The notes beneath the pieces are model-generated. The model did not search any database and had not been told where the DNA came from. It saw only the letters and a list, made by a program, of their open reading frames with translations. A DNA stretch of 34,468 nt, taken from contig JAHEZZ010000007.1 of assembly GCA_023250815.1 (NCBI GenBank), forward strand, positions 1-34,468, read 5' to 3'. Below are positions 15,822-25,503 of the stretch, one piece after another. Position numbers and translations under genes: made by a program. Origin of the DNA: Bdellovibrionales bacterium (lineage in GTDB: Bacteria; Bdellovibrionota; Bacteriovoracia; Bacteriovoracales; Bacteriovoracaceae). Numbering within the stretch: the stretch's first letter is position 1; each line of letters opens with the position of its first letter.

Positions 15822-17810
15822 TCAAAATAATTTTTCGACTTTTCCACGTCTCATTTTCAATGAGGCGAGAGTTTTCATCCAAATTCCTTCACTTTGAAAC
15901 CAGTGGCCAGTTACTCCAGATAGCTGTCCTTTATTTTTAAGAATATTATTGAAATCTTTTCTTGAAGAAAAAACTTCCGATACCAATAATTTCGAAGCAA
16001 TTTCAAAAGCATCATAAGCAGACATTTCTACAATACGAGGTTTTTGTCCGAAAGACTGGGTTAAATAATTAATCTGCCCACTATCAGGAAGATTTTCAAA
16101 GTCTACATCATCCCCAACGAAAAAAAGATCACCCCATTTATCAGATTCCTTGCCAATCGACTGCGCTCGCCAAGTAGGGCCACCAATAAAATTCAAATTG
16201 TTGGCATCAAAATAACTAAAAATAGGAATAATCTGTAATGTTTCACGGGGAAGTGAAGGAATAAAAATCCAATCAAAATCGATCTGTGGTTTAAGTACAG
16301 AAACTCTCCGGATTTGAGAATTCTTATCTAGGTTTTGTAGATCATTTACGATCTGAAACTCTTCTTGCCTGTCTCGCCTATATTTTAACCCCAAAACCTG
16401 TTTAACTGGCTCTCTAAAATCAGTTAAATTTTTTTCGAAGGGAACAATTCCCGTCACTTTTACACTGCTAATCTCGGCCTTGCGCCAAAACTCGTCTAGA
16501 TAAGAATTCCCCATTTGATCTTCCGAATATAAAATCGCCGCTCTTTTTCCAAATTTATTAATCATTTCTTTTGAAAATAATTTATTTATTTGCGACTCAA
16601 CAGAACCTGGAATCTCTAAGAGCAAATAATCCTTTTGCTCTTTAGGTAAATAAATTTGAGATAAAGAAATAAATAGCACCCCATGTTTTTTGGCCTCTAA
16701 ATATTCCTTAACCGCTTCATCGGGAAAAAGTCCCCCAATAATTAAAGTTACATTATGGTGCTCAATCAATTCCTTTACCGAGTTAGAACCAATTGCACCT
16801 GACCCTTCGGAATCTTTTACAAATAGAGAAAGTGTATTAAGCGCAGGATTTTTCTTAATCAGTTCTTTTTTAGAAACATCGATTCCCAGTAATGATCTTT
16901 CTCCAAATTGTTTTTTCTTGCCACTTAAGGGAAGTACAATTCCCACATTTTGCGGCTCAATTTTTTCAAAGTTACTGCTTCTCTCTTTAAATGACTTTAC
17001 TAATTCTTGAATTTCAGAAAACGAAGTAAACTTTGACTCTAACCAGTTCAAAATATCTTTAGCTTCAGGATGGCCGGGATCATAATAAAATTTTTCAACT
17101 TCAAGATAACCGACATAGCCGGAAAGTAGTGGATGACTTACCTGAAGCTTTTCTAAAAGCTGCATCTTTTCACGACTAGAAAGTTTTTGAAATGCACTTA
17201 AAAAATTGGGAAAATGTGAATCTGCACGAAGCATTAACAAAGTTGGTTTGTCCGCCAAAAAAATTGTTGTTGCCTCTATTTCAACTAACGGCAAATTTAA
17301 GTCTTTGGCCAGCCTTGAAAGGAGCTGAGAATATTTTCTTTTTTCTTCATCATTTAAACTTTGGATATCGCAAGTTTTTACAACTTCATAAGCTTTCTCA
17401 TTTTTTCCCAATCTAAAAAGCGCTGATGATAAATTTAATTGCACCTGAGAATAAAGTCCTGGATCATCTTTTGAAGGAGTAGTTGCTAACTCAAAATTAT
17501 AAATGGCCTGTTCAAATCTTTTTTTAGAAAAATTTATTACACCCATGAGATTGCGCTTAAAGGCCTGTTCCAAAGCAGTTATTTTAGTATCTTCAATATT
17601 TTTAAGATCATTTAATGCTTCTTCACTCTTTCCAATTTTATATTTTTCTTTAATGATTGTAATTTTTTGTAAAAAAACAGGAGAATAGAAATCTGGATTG
17701 GGGGCGGTCAAAGATTGTCTTTCTTGACCCTGTCCCCTGATAACGCTTACTCCTCCACAAGAGCTAAAAAAGAAAAGACAGGTGAAAAAAAATGCCGCAA
17801 TTAATTTCAT
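15822..17810 (-). CDS. Lipoprotein with TPR half and LpoA/LppC-like periplasmic-binding half
   Basis: About 662 residues. It begins MKLIAAFFFTCLFFFSSCGG, a lipoprotein signal with the Cys at about residue 18. Residues about 45-290 are helical with TPR-like units (RFEQAIYNFELATTPSKDDP; LNLSSALFRLGKNEKAYEV). From about 295 on, a type 1 periplasmic binding fold starts with NVGIVLPLSGKKKQFGERSLLG and includes TLIIGGLFPDEAV, RAAILYSEDQMGNSYLDEF and SAYDAFEIASKLL. TPR plus this fold is the layout of LpoA (LppC), the outer-membrane activator of PBP1a, but family identity is weak at this distance. I start at 17810, where AAGGGATTAT precedes ATG; the frame also opens at a TTG at 17834. TATAAT at 17870-17875 (minus strand) is a possible -10. 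It converges on the small basic gene. Confidence 0.8.
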   Translation of the reverse strand: MKLIAAFFFTCLFFFSSCGGVSVIRGQGQERQSLTAPNPDFYSPVFLQKITIIKEKYKIGKSEEALNDLKNIEDTKITALEQAFKRNLMGVINFSKKRFEQAIYNFELATTPSKDDPGLYSQVQLNLSSALFRLGKNEKAYEVVKTCDIQSLNDEEKRKYSQLLSRLAKDLNLPLVEIEATTIFLADKPTLLMLRADSHFPNFLSAFQKLSSREKMQLLEKLQVSHPLLSGYVGYLEVEKFYYDPGHPEAKDILNWLESKFTSFSEIQELVKSFKERSSNFEKIEPQNVGIVLPLSGKKKQFGERSLLGIDVSKKELIKKNPALNTLSLFVKDSEGSGAIGSNSVKELIEHHNVTLIIGGLFPDEAVKEYLEAKKHGVLFISLSQIYLPKEQKDYLLLEIPGSVESQINKLFSKEMINKFGKRAAILYSEDQMGNSYLDEFWRKAEISSVKVTGIVPFEKNLTDFREPVKQVLGLKYRRDRQEEFQIVNDLQNLDKNSQIRRVSVLKPQIDFDWIFIPSLPRETLQIIPIFSYFDANNLNFIGGPTWRAQSIGKESDKWGDLFFVGDDVDFENLPDSGQINYLTQSFGQKPRIVEMSAYDAFEIASKLLVSEVFSSRKDFNNILKNKGQLSGVTGHWFQSEGIWMKTLASLKMRRGKVEKLF

Positions 17811-17890
17811 ATAATCCCTTGATACCGCTGCCAACTTATCACTCTTAATGTGAGTATAAATTTTAAAAGATTATATCCCAGGATCCCACC

Positions 17891-19015
17891 TTAAAAAAGG
17901 TCTTTGAATTTATCAAAAAAAGTTTTGCCCATAGGGTTACTTTGACCATGGTCGTAAGCCGAAAGTTTTTCAAATAACTCTCTTTGCTCGCTGGTTAACT
18001 TGGTAGGAGTTTCCACATGAACAATAATAATTTGATCGCCTATTCCATGACCGCCAAGCTTGTTAATACCTTTGGCCTTAAGTCTCATTTTTTTTCCAGA
18101 TTGAGTACCTGCGGGAATTTTTACTGCAACTTTTGATTCTAAAGTTGGAACCTGAATCTCGGAACCAAGTGCAGCTTGAGAAAAACTCACTGGAATTGTG
18201 CAAATAACATCGTGGCCATCTCTTTCAAAAAATTCATGAGTCTCTACTTCAATATTTACGTATAAATCACCAAAATGACCGCCTTGAGTTCCACTGTCAC
18301 CCTCGCTTGAAAGCTTTAATCGCTGATCACTATCTATCCCTGCCGGAACTTTTACAGAAAGAGTTACTTTTTTTCGCTTTCTACCGTCTCCATGACAAGT
18401 ACCACAAGGATCAGAGATCATTTGGCCCGAGCCCTGACATTTTGGACAAGTACTTGCCATGGTAAAAAAACCCTGCTGTCTCCGAACTTCTCCATGACCT
18501 TTACAAACATCGCAACTAGTAGGCCCAGCTCCGCTTTTTCCCCCAGAACCATGACAAGTTTCACATTCTACAAGTTTATTATAGTGTATTTCTTTTTCAA
18601 CACCGAAAGCCGCTTCTTTAAAAGTTACTTTTAAATTCATCTGAAGATCAGATCCCGGCCTTCCTTTACTGCGTCCACCGCCACGCCTTCGGCCACCACC
18701 CAAAAAATCGCCAAAGATATCGCCAAAAATATCACCTAAATCTCCAAAATCTCCACCTTGAAATCCACCTTGTCCACCAGCACCCATACCATCAACTCCA
18801 GCATGCCCATACTGATCATAGCGAACTTTTTTCTCATCTGTTAAAAGGACATCGGCCGCTTCTGAAGCTTCTTTAAATTTATTTTCTGCTTCTTTGTTGT
18901 TAGGATTGCGATCAGGATGAAATTGCATGGCCAGTTTTCTATAAGCTTTTTTAATATCATCCTTACTTGCATTTTTTTGAACGCCTAAAACTTCATAGTA
19001 ATCTCTTTTCGCCAT
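17891..19015 (-). CDS. dnaJ: Chaperone protein DnaJ
   Basis: Hsp40 co-chaperone that delivers unfolded clients to DnaK and stimulates its ATPase. 374 residues. J-domain at about 1-70 with HPDRNP (HPD motif near 33); Gly-rich region at about 75-125 ([16 protein letters not shown]); four zinc-binding repeats [24 protein letters not shown] and CGTCHGDG at about 150-210; then the two beta-sandwich substrate-binding domains and a dimerisation tail. This is a complete type I DnaJ. The ATG follows AAGGG. It lies 63 bases after dnaK, with a strong hairpin between them, so its level may be set below that of DnaK. Confidence 0.98.
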   Translation of the reverse strand: MAKRDYYEVLGVQKNASKDDIKKAYRKLAMQFHPDRNPNNKEAENKFKEASEAADVLLTDEKKVRYDQYGHAGVDGMGAGGQGGFQGGDFGDLGDIFGDIFGDFLGGGRRRGGGRSKGRPGSDLQMNLKVTFKEAAFGVEKEIHYNKLVECETCHGSGGKSGAGPTSCDVCKGHGEVRRQQGFFTMASTCPKCQGSGQMISDPCGTCHGDGRKRKKVTLSVKVPAGIDSDQRLKLSSEGDSGTQGGHFGDLYVNIEVETHEFFERDGHDVICTIPVSFSQAALGSEIQVPTLESKVAVKIPAGTQSGKKMRLKAKGINKLGGHGIGDQIIIVHVETPTKLTSEQRELFEKLSAYDHGQSNPMGKTFFDKFKDLF

Positions 19016-19023
19016 ATAAAACC

Positions 19024-19054
19024 CTTAAACAAAGGCACCCCATTTAGGGGTGCC
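19024..19054 (-). terminator. Intrinsic terminator/attenuator between dnaK and dnaJ
   Basis: On the minus strand a perfect 8-bp stem GGCACCCC, loop TAAAT, GGGGTGCC is followed by TTTGTTTAAG. It is GC-rich with a T-rich tail, lies 25 bases after the dnaK stop and ends shortly before the dnaJ start. It probably gives partial termination, or protects the dnaK mRNA 3' end, so that DnaK exceeds DnaJ. No strong separate dnaJ promoter is visible in the 63-base gap. Confidence 0.8.
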
Positions 19055-19078
19055 AATCGATTTTAATTTATTTAAAAA

Positions 19079-21007
19079 CTACACTTCTTTATAATCAGCA
19101 TCCACAACATCATCATCATCTTTTTTGCTTCCTGCTCCTGTGTTATGGGGCTCCGGTCCAGCTCCAGCATTATTTTCCCCAGGAGCACCGCCCGGAGCAG
19201 CTCCTTGCGAATAGAGCTCCGTCGCTGCTTTATGAGAAACATTTTGCAGCTTCTCAACTGCAGCTTTTAACTCCTCAACAGATTCTGAAGTTAATTTAGT
19301 TTTAGCTTCAGTCATCGCAGCTTCAAGCTCAGATTTAACTGGAGCACTAATTTTAGCAGCAGACTCTTTCAACATTTTTTCCGTCGATAAAATCAGTCCA
19401 TCAAGACTGTTTCTGGAGTCAACAACTTCTCGACGTTTTTTATCAGAGTCCCGATTAAGATCTGCCTCTTTTACCATTTTTTGAATTTCCGCTTCGGACA
19501 GGCCAGAGCCTCCTGTTATTCTTATTTCCTGCGACTTCCCAGTCGCCTTATCAGAAGCAAAAACATGCACGATACCATTGGCATCAATGTCAAATGAAAC
19601 TTCTACTTGAGGAACTCCGCGAGGAGCTGGAGCAATACCAGTAAGATCGAACCGACCGAGAGTTTTATTATCGTTTGCAAATTCCCTTTCTCCTTGTAAT
19701 ACGTGAATACTCACTGCAGGCTGGTTATCAGACGCAGTTGAAAACACCTGCGATTTTTTCACAGGAATAGTTGTATTTTTTTCTATAATTTTAGTGAAGA
19801 CACCTCCCAAGGTTTCAATTCCCAAAGAGAGCGGGGTTACGTCGAGAAGAAGAACATCTTTAACGTCTCCCGCAAGCACCCCTCCTTGTATTGCCGCACC
19901 AGCGGCCACAACTTCATCAGGGTTAACTCCCTTACTTGGCTCTTTTCCAAATATCTCTTTAACTTTTTGCTGAACAAGTGGAATACGGATTGAGCCACCC
20001 ACCAAAACCACGTCATCAATTTCGCTTAATTTTAATCCAGAGTCTTTAATACAAGTTTGGCATGGGCCAACAAGCTTGTTAACAAGATCAGAAATCAAGC
20101 TTTCAAATTTAGCACGAGAGATATTGACATTGAGATGTTTTGGGCCAGCCGCATCTGCTGTAATAAAAGGCAAATTAACATCTGTGTTCATCACATTTGA
20201 TAGTTCATGCTTTGCTTTTTCTGCGGCCTCTTTTAGTCGCTGAAGGGCCATTGTATCTTTTTTCAGATCAACACCAGTTTCTTTTTTAAACTCTTCCACT
20301 AGGAAATTGATAATTCGATAATCAAAATCCTCGCCACCTAAAAAAGTATCGCCATTAGTGGCCTTGACTTCAAACACCCCGTCAGAAGTAATCTCCAAAA
20401 TTGAGATATCAAAAGTACCACCACCGAGATCGAATACCGCAATATTTTTATCTTTTTTAGAATCTAATCCATATGCCAATGCCGCAGCAGTGGGCTCGTT
20501 GATAATTCTTTTTACATCAAGTCCAGCAATTCTTCCGGCGTCCTTTGTCGCTTGTCTTTGGGCATCATTAAAATAAGCAGGAACGGTAATAACTGCTTCC
20601 GTCACAGGCTGCCCCAAATAATCCTCAGCTGCTTTTTTCATTTTTTCTAAAACTAAAGCAGAAACTTCTTGAGGTGCTGTTTCTTTGCCATCGACCTTTA
20701 CCCAAGCATCGCCATTTTTATTAGCGAGCATTTCAAAAGGTGCAACTTCGACAAATTTTTTAACTTCAGCATCAGTAAATTTTCTTCCAATTAATCGCTT
20801 AATCCCAAATAGTGTTTTTTTCGGATTTGTCACCGCTTGTCTTTTGGCGACTTGTCCAACTAGCTTTTCCCCATTATTGGCAAACCCGACAATCGAAGGC
20901 GTGGTATTATGACCTTCAGAATTCGGAATCACTTTTACTTGCCCATTTTCCATGATCGCTACACATGAGTTTGTTGTACCTAAGTCAATTCCAATAATTT
21001 TTCCCAT
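19079..21007 (-). CDS. dnaK: Chaperone protein DnaK (Hsp70)
   Basis: ATP-dependent folding chaperone in the cytoplasm. 642 residues, usual length. [18 protein letters not shown] opens the nucleotide-binding domain; [31 protein letters not shown] and [16 protein letters not shown] are the Hsp70 signatures. [20 protein letters not shown] marks the linker and start of the substrate-binding domain. The C-terminal lid ends in a Gly/Pro-rich tail and the conserved [13 protein letters not shown]. The ATG is preceded by AAGGAGAA. The start is 19 bases after grpE, so both are one transcription unit, with dnaJ following after the hairpin. Confidence 0.99.
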   Translation of the reverse strand: MGKIIGIDLGTTNSCVAIMENGQVKVIPNSEGHNTTPSIVGFANNGEKLVGQVAKRQAVTNPKKTLFGIKRLIGRKFTDAEVKKFVEVAPFEMLANKNGDAWVKVDGKETAPQEVSALVLEKMKKAAEDYLGQPVTEAVITVPAYFNDAQRQATKDAGRIAGLDVKRIINEPTAAALAYGLDSKKDKNIAVFDLGGGTFDISILEITSDGVFEVKATNGDTFLGGEDFDYRIINFLVEEFKKETGVDLKKDTMALQRLKEAAEKAKHELSNVMNTDVNLPFITADAAGPKHLNVNISRAKFESLISDLVNKLVGPCQTCIKDSGLKLSEIDDVVLVGGSIRIPLVQQKVKEIFGKEPSKGVNPDEVVAAGAAIQGGVLAGDVKDVLLLDVTPLSLGIETLGGVFTKIIEKNTTIPVKKSQVFSTASDNQPAVSIHVLQGEREFANDNKTLGRFDLTGIAPAPRGVPQVEVSFDIDANGIVHVFASDKATGKSQEIRITGGSGLSEAEIQKMVKEADLNRDSDKKRREVVDSRNSLDGLILSTEKMLKESAAKISAPVKSELEAAMTEAKTKLTSESVEELKAAVEKLQNVSHKAATELYSQGAAPGGAPGENNAGAGPEPHNTGAGSKKDDDDVVDADYKEV

Positions 21008-21026
21008 ATAATTCTCCTTTTTAAAT

Positions 21027-21587
21027 TTATTCCTGATTCTTAACCAAAATAACTTTAGCTGCTCTCATTAATCTTCCGCTTAACAAATAACCTTTTTTAT
21101 ATTCAAAAATAATTTCATTCTCTTTTTTACCTTCCGCTTTTTGAGTTCCCATTGCCTCATGAAAATTAGGGTCAAAACTTTTTCCCAAGCTCTCAATCAC
21201 GGTAAGCCCATTTTGCGAAAGAACATCAACAAACTGCTTTCTCACCATTTCTACTCCCACTGAGATGTTTTTAATTTTGGGATCAACTTCGTTGGCGATT
21301 GCATTGACAGTAAGATCGAGATTATCAACAACCTCAACCAATGAATTTAAAATCTTTTCATTACCATACTTAATCCAGGTATCTTTTTCTCTTTCAAAGC
21401 GCTTCCGCATATTATCCATTTCGGCCGCTAAATAATAGTACTTGGCCTTAAAGTCCTCTTTTGCAGAATCATCTCCGGCCTTCTTTGAAACCTCTTCGGC
21501 CACAGGTTTGCAACAGCTATCTTCCACCACTTCCTGCGCTTCTACCTTTTTATCAGCTTGATCCAAATCAGACGTAACATCATTCAT
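21027..21587 (-). CDS. grpE: Nucleotide exchange factor GrpE
   Basis: Exchanges ADP for ATP on DnaK. About 186 residues from the start I choose. An acidic, variable N-terminus with a Cys-Cys pair (EDSCCKP) is followed by the long dimerising helix ([20 protein letters not shown], about residues 47-66) and the beta-wing domain ([20 protein letters not shown], then [17 protein letters not shown] at the end), all typical. The frame is open upstream to 21644, but AAAGGATCAAAA just before the ATG at 21585-21587 fixes the start. It is first in the order grpE-dnaK-dnaJ. hrcA, which often precedes grpE, is not there; the next gene upstream is hemW. Confidence 0.96.
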   Translation of the reverse strand: MNDVTSDLDQADKKVEAQEVVEDSCCKPVAEEVSKKAGDDSAKEDFKAKYYYLAAEMDNMRKRFEREKDTWIKYGNEKILNSLVEVVDNLDLTVNAIANEVDPKIKNISVGVEMVRKQFVDVLSQNGLTVIESLGKSFDPNFHEAMGTQKAEGKKENEIIFEYKKGYLLSGRLMRAAKVILVKNQE

Positions 21588-21625
21588 TTTTGATCCTTTC
21601 ATACCCATCTCCCAGCAACTTGGCG

Positions 21626-21644
21626 GCCCTTTAAGGGCTGTCAA
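21626..21644 (-). promoter_or_regulatory. Candidate promoter/operator of the grpE-dnaK-dnaJ operon
   Basis: On the minus strand a perfect TTGACA (21639-21644) is followed at once by the palindrome GCCCTTAAAGGGC (21626-21638). At 17 bases spacing there is no TATAAT-like box, which argues against a plain sigma-70 promoter. A GC-rich CCGCCAAG follows, at short spacing for a sigma-32-type -10. No CIRCE element (TTAGCACTC-N9-GAGTGCTAA) is visible. Heat-shock control is expected for this operon, but the element is only suggestive. Confidence 0.3.
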
Positions 21645-21690
21645 TATACTCTTAAAAAATAAATTCCTTTAGACATGCAATCTATTGATT

Positions 21691-22899
21691 TTATATATGT
21701 TTAAATTCCCTAAATATATCCCCAAGCAAGTTGTCCTGCAGCAAAAAACCTCGGGGAGTTAATGAAATTTTATGAGTTCCGGGATCTTTATGGGCCAATC
21801 CCTTACTGCACCAAGACTCTCCCAAATCGATAAATTTTGTCAGATCAATTGGCGATAAATTCAAATCGCTAAAATCAATTCCCAAGTTAAGTCGAAGTTT
21901 TAAATATATATTTTCAAGTTGCAATGTTTTTTTATCTAAATTTTCAATTTCATAAATAATTTGCTGGGGGGCCCATTTATAGCGAAGAGCAAAATCTAAA
22001 AAACGGAGTAGCCCAGTGGCCGAAGGACCGATTGCCGCAACAGACCTAGAAAGCCAATACTGCATATTGTGTTTTGATTCTTTTTTATCTAGAGCAAAAT
22101 TAGAAACTTCATAGTGATTAAATCCCCTAAAGCGAAGATGATCAGAAACTTCAAGATATTCCTGTTCAATATATTCTTCACTTGGAAGTAAGGTGAAATG
22201 CTTATAATTGTTTTTGGTGGTCAAAATATAAACACTAAAATGGGACGGTCTATATTTCAAAAAAAAATCAAGCTCCGAAATAATATTGCGATTATGTTTA
22301 GAAGATTCCGGAAGTCCCAACATCAAATCAACTGAATAATTGCAATCCGTTGATTCAAGGGCCTCTAGAGATTGATAAACTTCTTCTAGTGAGTGCACTC
22401 GGTCAAGCATCAACAAGAGTTCAGGATTAAGAGTTTGTGCTCCCATAGAAAAACGATTTACTCCAATATCCATAAACTCAAGCAAAAGTTCACGGGGATG
22501 ATCGCCCAAGGTGCCCGGATTAATCTCCAAAGTGAATTCTATATCTGAAGCTAAATTAATTTCATGAGTGGCCAATTTATTTAAAAACTTTTTTAGGCCG
22601 ATCGGACTCCAGAGAGAAGGAGTGCCGCCGCCGATGTATAAAGTTTTAAGAGGAAGAAAAGACATTTTCTGTTCTTTTAATAAAAAATCATTAAGCTTCA
22701 AATAGCGATCTAAATCGCTTTCAAATTGCTCTATTTCATAACTTGAACTGGGAATCTTTTTATAAAAATCACAATAATTGCAAAGGTGTTTGCAAAAGGG
22801 AAAATGTACATAAAGTGAACTTACATTAGGGTTTGCAAAACTTTCGCTAAGTTGATCTTGAACAACACTTGAATATGAGTCTAAAATATTTCTTATCAC
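21691..22899 (-). CDS. hemW: Radical SAM haem chaperone HemW (HemN-like)
   Basis: 402 residues. The radical SAM cluster motif is C36-K-H-L-C40-N-Y-C43-D-F. The residue after the third Cys pattern (CDF rather than the CxC of oxygen-independent coproporphyrinogen oxidase HemN) favours HemW. GGGTPSLW (about 94-101), EINPGT, GVNRFSMGAQT (about 146-156), VDLMLGLP and HNMQYW (the HNxxYW motif of this family) are all present. HemW binds haem and a 4Fe-4S cluster and is thought to deliver haem to respiratory enzymes. The only in-frame start near the top is GTG at 22897-22899, with no clear Shine-Dalgarno; the N-terminal extension of about 25 residues before SSLYVHFPFC is slightly long. It is divergent from the M16 peptidase. 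Confidence 0.9.
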   Translation of the reverse strand: MIRNILDSYSSVVQDQLSESFANPNVSSLYVHFPFCKHLCNYCDFYKKIPSSSYEIEQFESDLDRYLKLNDFLLKEQKMSFLPLKTLYIGGGTPSLWSPIGLKKFLNKLATHEINLASDIEFTLEINPGTLGDHPRELLLEFMDIGVNRFSMGAQTLNPELLLMLDRVHSLEEVYQSLEALESTDCNYSVDLMLGLPESSKHNRNIISELDFFLKYRPSHFSVYILTTKNNYKHFTLLPSEEYIEQEYLEVSDHLRFRGFNHYEVSNFALDKKESKHNMQYWLSRSVAAIGPSATGLLRFLDFALRYKWAPQQIIYEIENLDKKTLQLENIYLKLRLNLGIDFSDLNLSPIDLTKFIDLGESWCSKGLAHKDPGTHKISLTPRGFLLQDNLLGDIFREFKHI

Positions 22900-22904
22900 C
22901 AGTA

Positions 22905-22921
22905 TGCTTTATTAAAAAGCA
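22905..22921. repeat. Short inverted repeat in the hemW/M16 divergent gap
   Basis: TGCTTT, ATTAA, AAAGCA form a 6-bp inverted repeat centred in the 37-base gap between the divergent hemW and M16 peptidase genes. The gap is too short for two separate promoters, so at least one must lie within coding sequence. The repeat could be an operator, but its AT content makes chance occurrence likely. Confidence 0.25.
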
Positions 22922-22936
22922 ATCAAAAAGGCCAGA

Positions 22937-25501
22937 ATGCAACATCAATTCACAGAACTAAAAAACAATTTAAAAACTCTTTTCATAGATGCTCCAGGAT
23001 CTACCGCAGCAACAGTACAAATTTGGTTCAGGGCAGGAAGCGCTCTTGAGCAAACTGGAGATGAGGGAATTGCCCACTTTTTAGAGCATATGTTTTTCAA
23101 GGGCACCGCCAAAAGGCCAGGTGCTGCAATTGCTCACGAGGTTGAATCTTTTGGAGGAGAAATCAACGCATTCACCTCTTTTGATTACACCTGCTATTAT
23201 ATCAATACACCCAATACTCAAATTAATAATACCATTGAAATTTTGCTTGATATGGTTTCCAACCCCCTTTTTAATAAAAAAGATCTGATTCCAGAACGAA
23301 ACGTGGTTTTTGAAGAATATCGAAGATCACTCGATAATCCAAATCACTTCGCCTTTCATACTCTTCAAAAAAATTGTTTTACCCAGGGCTATGCCCATCC
23401 TATTTTGGGAAGTGAAGAAACGATCAAAACATTTTCCGTTGAACAATTGCAAAAATTTCGCCAAAATAATTACAATTTATCGAATGCGCTTTTTGTAGTT
23501 GCCGGCGACCTCTATGAAAAAAATAAAACCATTAGTCTCATTGAAAAATATCAACTGCCTTTGGGGCCAGCAAGTAATTTTTCTAAATTTGAAATAGTGA
23601 ATAACGATCATGTGGATGTTCATGAAAGAGATGTACGCATGGCCCAACTTACTTTCGTTTGGCAAGCTCCAACATTTGAAGAAAAAGATGCAGCGGCCGA
23701 AGACCTTTCACTCAATTGTCTGGGGCACGGAGAAACGTCAAGACTTTATAAAGAATTAGTACAAAACACCAGTTTGGCCAATAATTGTTCTGCCTCAACT
23801 ATGTTTATGTCTAAAGGTGGTGCTCATTTTGCAAAAATTATTTTCCCTACAAAAAACCTCAAAAAAATATTGGATATTGTCCATAATGAATTCAAAAAAA
23901 TCAAAGAAGAAGGTTTTGGACAATTAGAAACCCAAAAAATAAAAAACCAATATCTTTCTTCTAAGATATACGAAATGGAGAGCGTGGAATCCTACGCCTT
24001 TTCGCTTGGCCACAGCTTTGCTCAAAACGGAAATTACCTCTGCGAAGAAGAATTTATTGCCAAAATAAAAAACACTTCACATCTGGAAGTACATGACTCA
24101 TTCAAAAAAATAATTAAACGACCAATGCACTTATTTTTACAGGTCCCGAAAGGAGAATCCCTAGATAAACACAAAAAAATGCTCACTTCTTTTTCTGGCC
24201 AGTTTAAAAAAGAGATGAGCAAAGAAGAAGTCAAGGAAACAAATCTCAATATCCCAGGAATTAAATCTAAACATGACCCACAAGTTCGCCTCATCCCCTT
24301 AAAAAAAGGTATTTCTCTTTTATACCGAAAAAATGGAATGACCCCCACCTTTGTCATGCACGCCTACTTAAATGGCGGCCTTTCATTTGAAAATACAAAA
24401 AACAATGGCGCTTTTAATATTATCAGCTCGATGATAACTTCTGGGCATGGCGACTGGAGCAACGACCAACTTAAACAAGATCTAGAAGATAAATCGGCAA
24501 TGCTCAATGGCTTCTCGGGCAAAAATGCTTATGGCCTCACCCTACATGGATTGTCTGAACATTTTCCCAATTTGCTTCAGCATTTTATAGGCTCGCTTAT
24601 TAATCCAACTTTTCCCCAAAAATACTTTGACCATGAAATTGAAATGTCTTTAAGGGCACTAGAAAATCAAAAAGAAGATCCTGTTAAATATTGCTTTATG
24701 GATTTTTCAAAAATAATTTTTGGAAAACATTCCTATTCTTTTAATCCAATTGGGACGAAAAAAAATCTCAGAAACTTTAAGGTAAAAACCCTTAAAAGTG
24801 AACATCAAAAACGCTTAAGAGAAAGCGAAATCCTTATTACCTACTGTGGAGATATGGATTTTAATGATCTTAAACAATTGCTTGATCCTCATCTTGAAAA
24901 GATGGGGCAGCGGAAAAAAAACAAATACAAAAAAAATGAAATCACATCCCAATACGGCAAATCAATTTTTATTCCCTTTGATCGTGAGCAAACTCAAATC
25001 ATGATTGGAATTAAAACATTTCCCGTTAGTGATCCCAAACATATCTTTTTCAAAATCCTGACAACACATTTATCCGGTCAATCATCTGAGCTATTTGTGG
25101 AAGTGAGAGATCGACAAGGTCTTTGCTATAGTGCTCAGCCTATCCATTTCTTGGCAAAAGAAGCAGGATATTGGGGAATCTATATGGCCTCAGGCCATGA
25201 CAAAGTAGTACACGCCATTGCCGCCATTAAAAATATTCTGAAAAAGATAGCCGATAATGGCATAAGCAAAGAAGAATTTGAAAGAGTTAAGTCCATGCTT
25301 GAAGGCCAGGCCCTTATCAATGTTCAAACCAATGATGATTATGCCAACCTTTATTCTGTTCCCGTATTTCAAGGATCGGGCATAGATTTTTATTATGAAA
25401 CCAATAATCGGATTAGAAATTTAACTTATGAAGATTTCCAAAAAAATATTAAAATTATTTTAAATAAAGAATGGAATCAAGTTGTAGTAGGAAGAAAATA
25501 G
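22937..25501 (+). CDS. M16 family (pitrilysin/insulinase-like) zinc peptidase, two-domain
   Basis: 854 residues forming two tandem M16 repeats. The active half is N-terminal: inverted zinc motif H47-F-L-E50-H51, then the distal Glu region in NVVFEEYRRSLDNP (about 123-136). Each half has the M16 fold; the second half (from about residue 450) has no HxxEH but keeps the LFVEVRDRQGLCYSAQP block typical of the inactive partner domain, with the substrate-binding Arg/Tyr. No signal peptide is visible at the start (MQHQFTELKNNLKTLF), so it seems cytoplasmic or exported by an unseen route; many family members in Gram-negatives are periplasmic. AAAAGGCCAG precedes the ATG. It ends two bases before the convergent unknown gene. 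Confidence 0.92.
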   Translation: MQHQFTELKNNLKTLFIDAPGSTAATVQIWFRAGSALEQTGDEGIAHFLEHMFFKGTAKRPGAAIAHEVESFGGEINAFTSFDYTCYYINTPNTQINNTIEILLDMVSNPLFNKKDLIPERNVVFEEYRRSLDNPNHFAFHTLQKNCFTQGYAHPILGSEETIKTFSVEQLQKFRQNNYNLSNALFVVAGDLYEKNKTISLIEKYQLPLGPASNFSKFEIVNNDHVDVHERDVRMAQLTFVWQAPTFEEKDAAAEDLSLNCLGHGETSRLYKELVQNTSLANNCSASTMFMSKGGAHFAKIIFPTKNLKKILDIVHNEFKKIKEEGFGQLETQKIKNQYLSSKIYEMESVESYAFSLGHSFAQNGNYLCEEEFIAKIKNTSHLEVHDSFKKIIKRPMHLFLQVPKGESLDKHKKMLTSFSGQFKKEMSKEEVKETNLNIPGIKSKHDPQVRLIPLKKGISLLYRKNGMTPTFVMHAYLNGGLSFENTKNNGAFNIISSMITSGHGDWSNDQLKQDLEDKSAMLNGFSGKNAYGLTLHGLSEHFPNLLQHFIGSLINPTFPQKYFDHEIEMSLRALENQKEDPVKYCFMDFSKIIFGKHSYSFNPIGTKKNLRNFKVKTLKSEHQKRLRESEILITYCGDMDFNDLKQLLDPHLEKMGQRKKNKYKKNEITSQYGKSIFIPFDREQTQIMIGIKTFPVSDPKHIFFKILTTHLSGQSSELFVEVRDRQGLCYSAQPIHFLAKEAGYWGIYMASGHDKVVHAIAAIKNILKKIADNGISKEEFERVKSMLEGQALINVQTNDDYANLYSVPVFQGSGIDFYYETNNRIRNLTYEDFQKNIKIILNKEWNQVVVGRK

Positions 25502-25503
25502 AT

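Noticed and set aside
21588-21690. CIRCE heat-shock operator
   Set aside because: Searched for TTAGCACTC-N9-GAGTGCTAA upstream of grpE and between the chaperone genes; not present.
21691-22899. Oxygen-independent coproporphyrinogen III oxidase (HemN)
   Set aside because: The cluster motif is CxxxCxxCDF, not the CxxxCxxCxC of HemN, and the protein is shorter (402 residues) than HemN.
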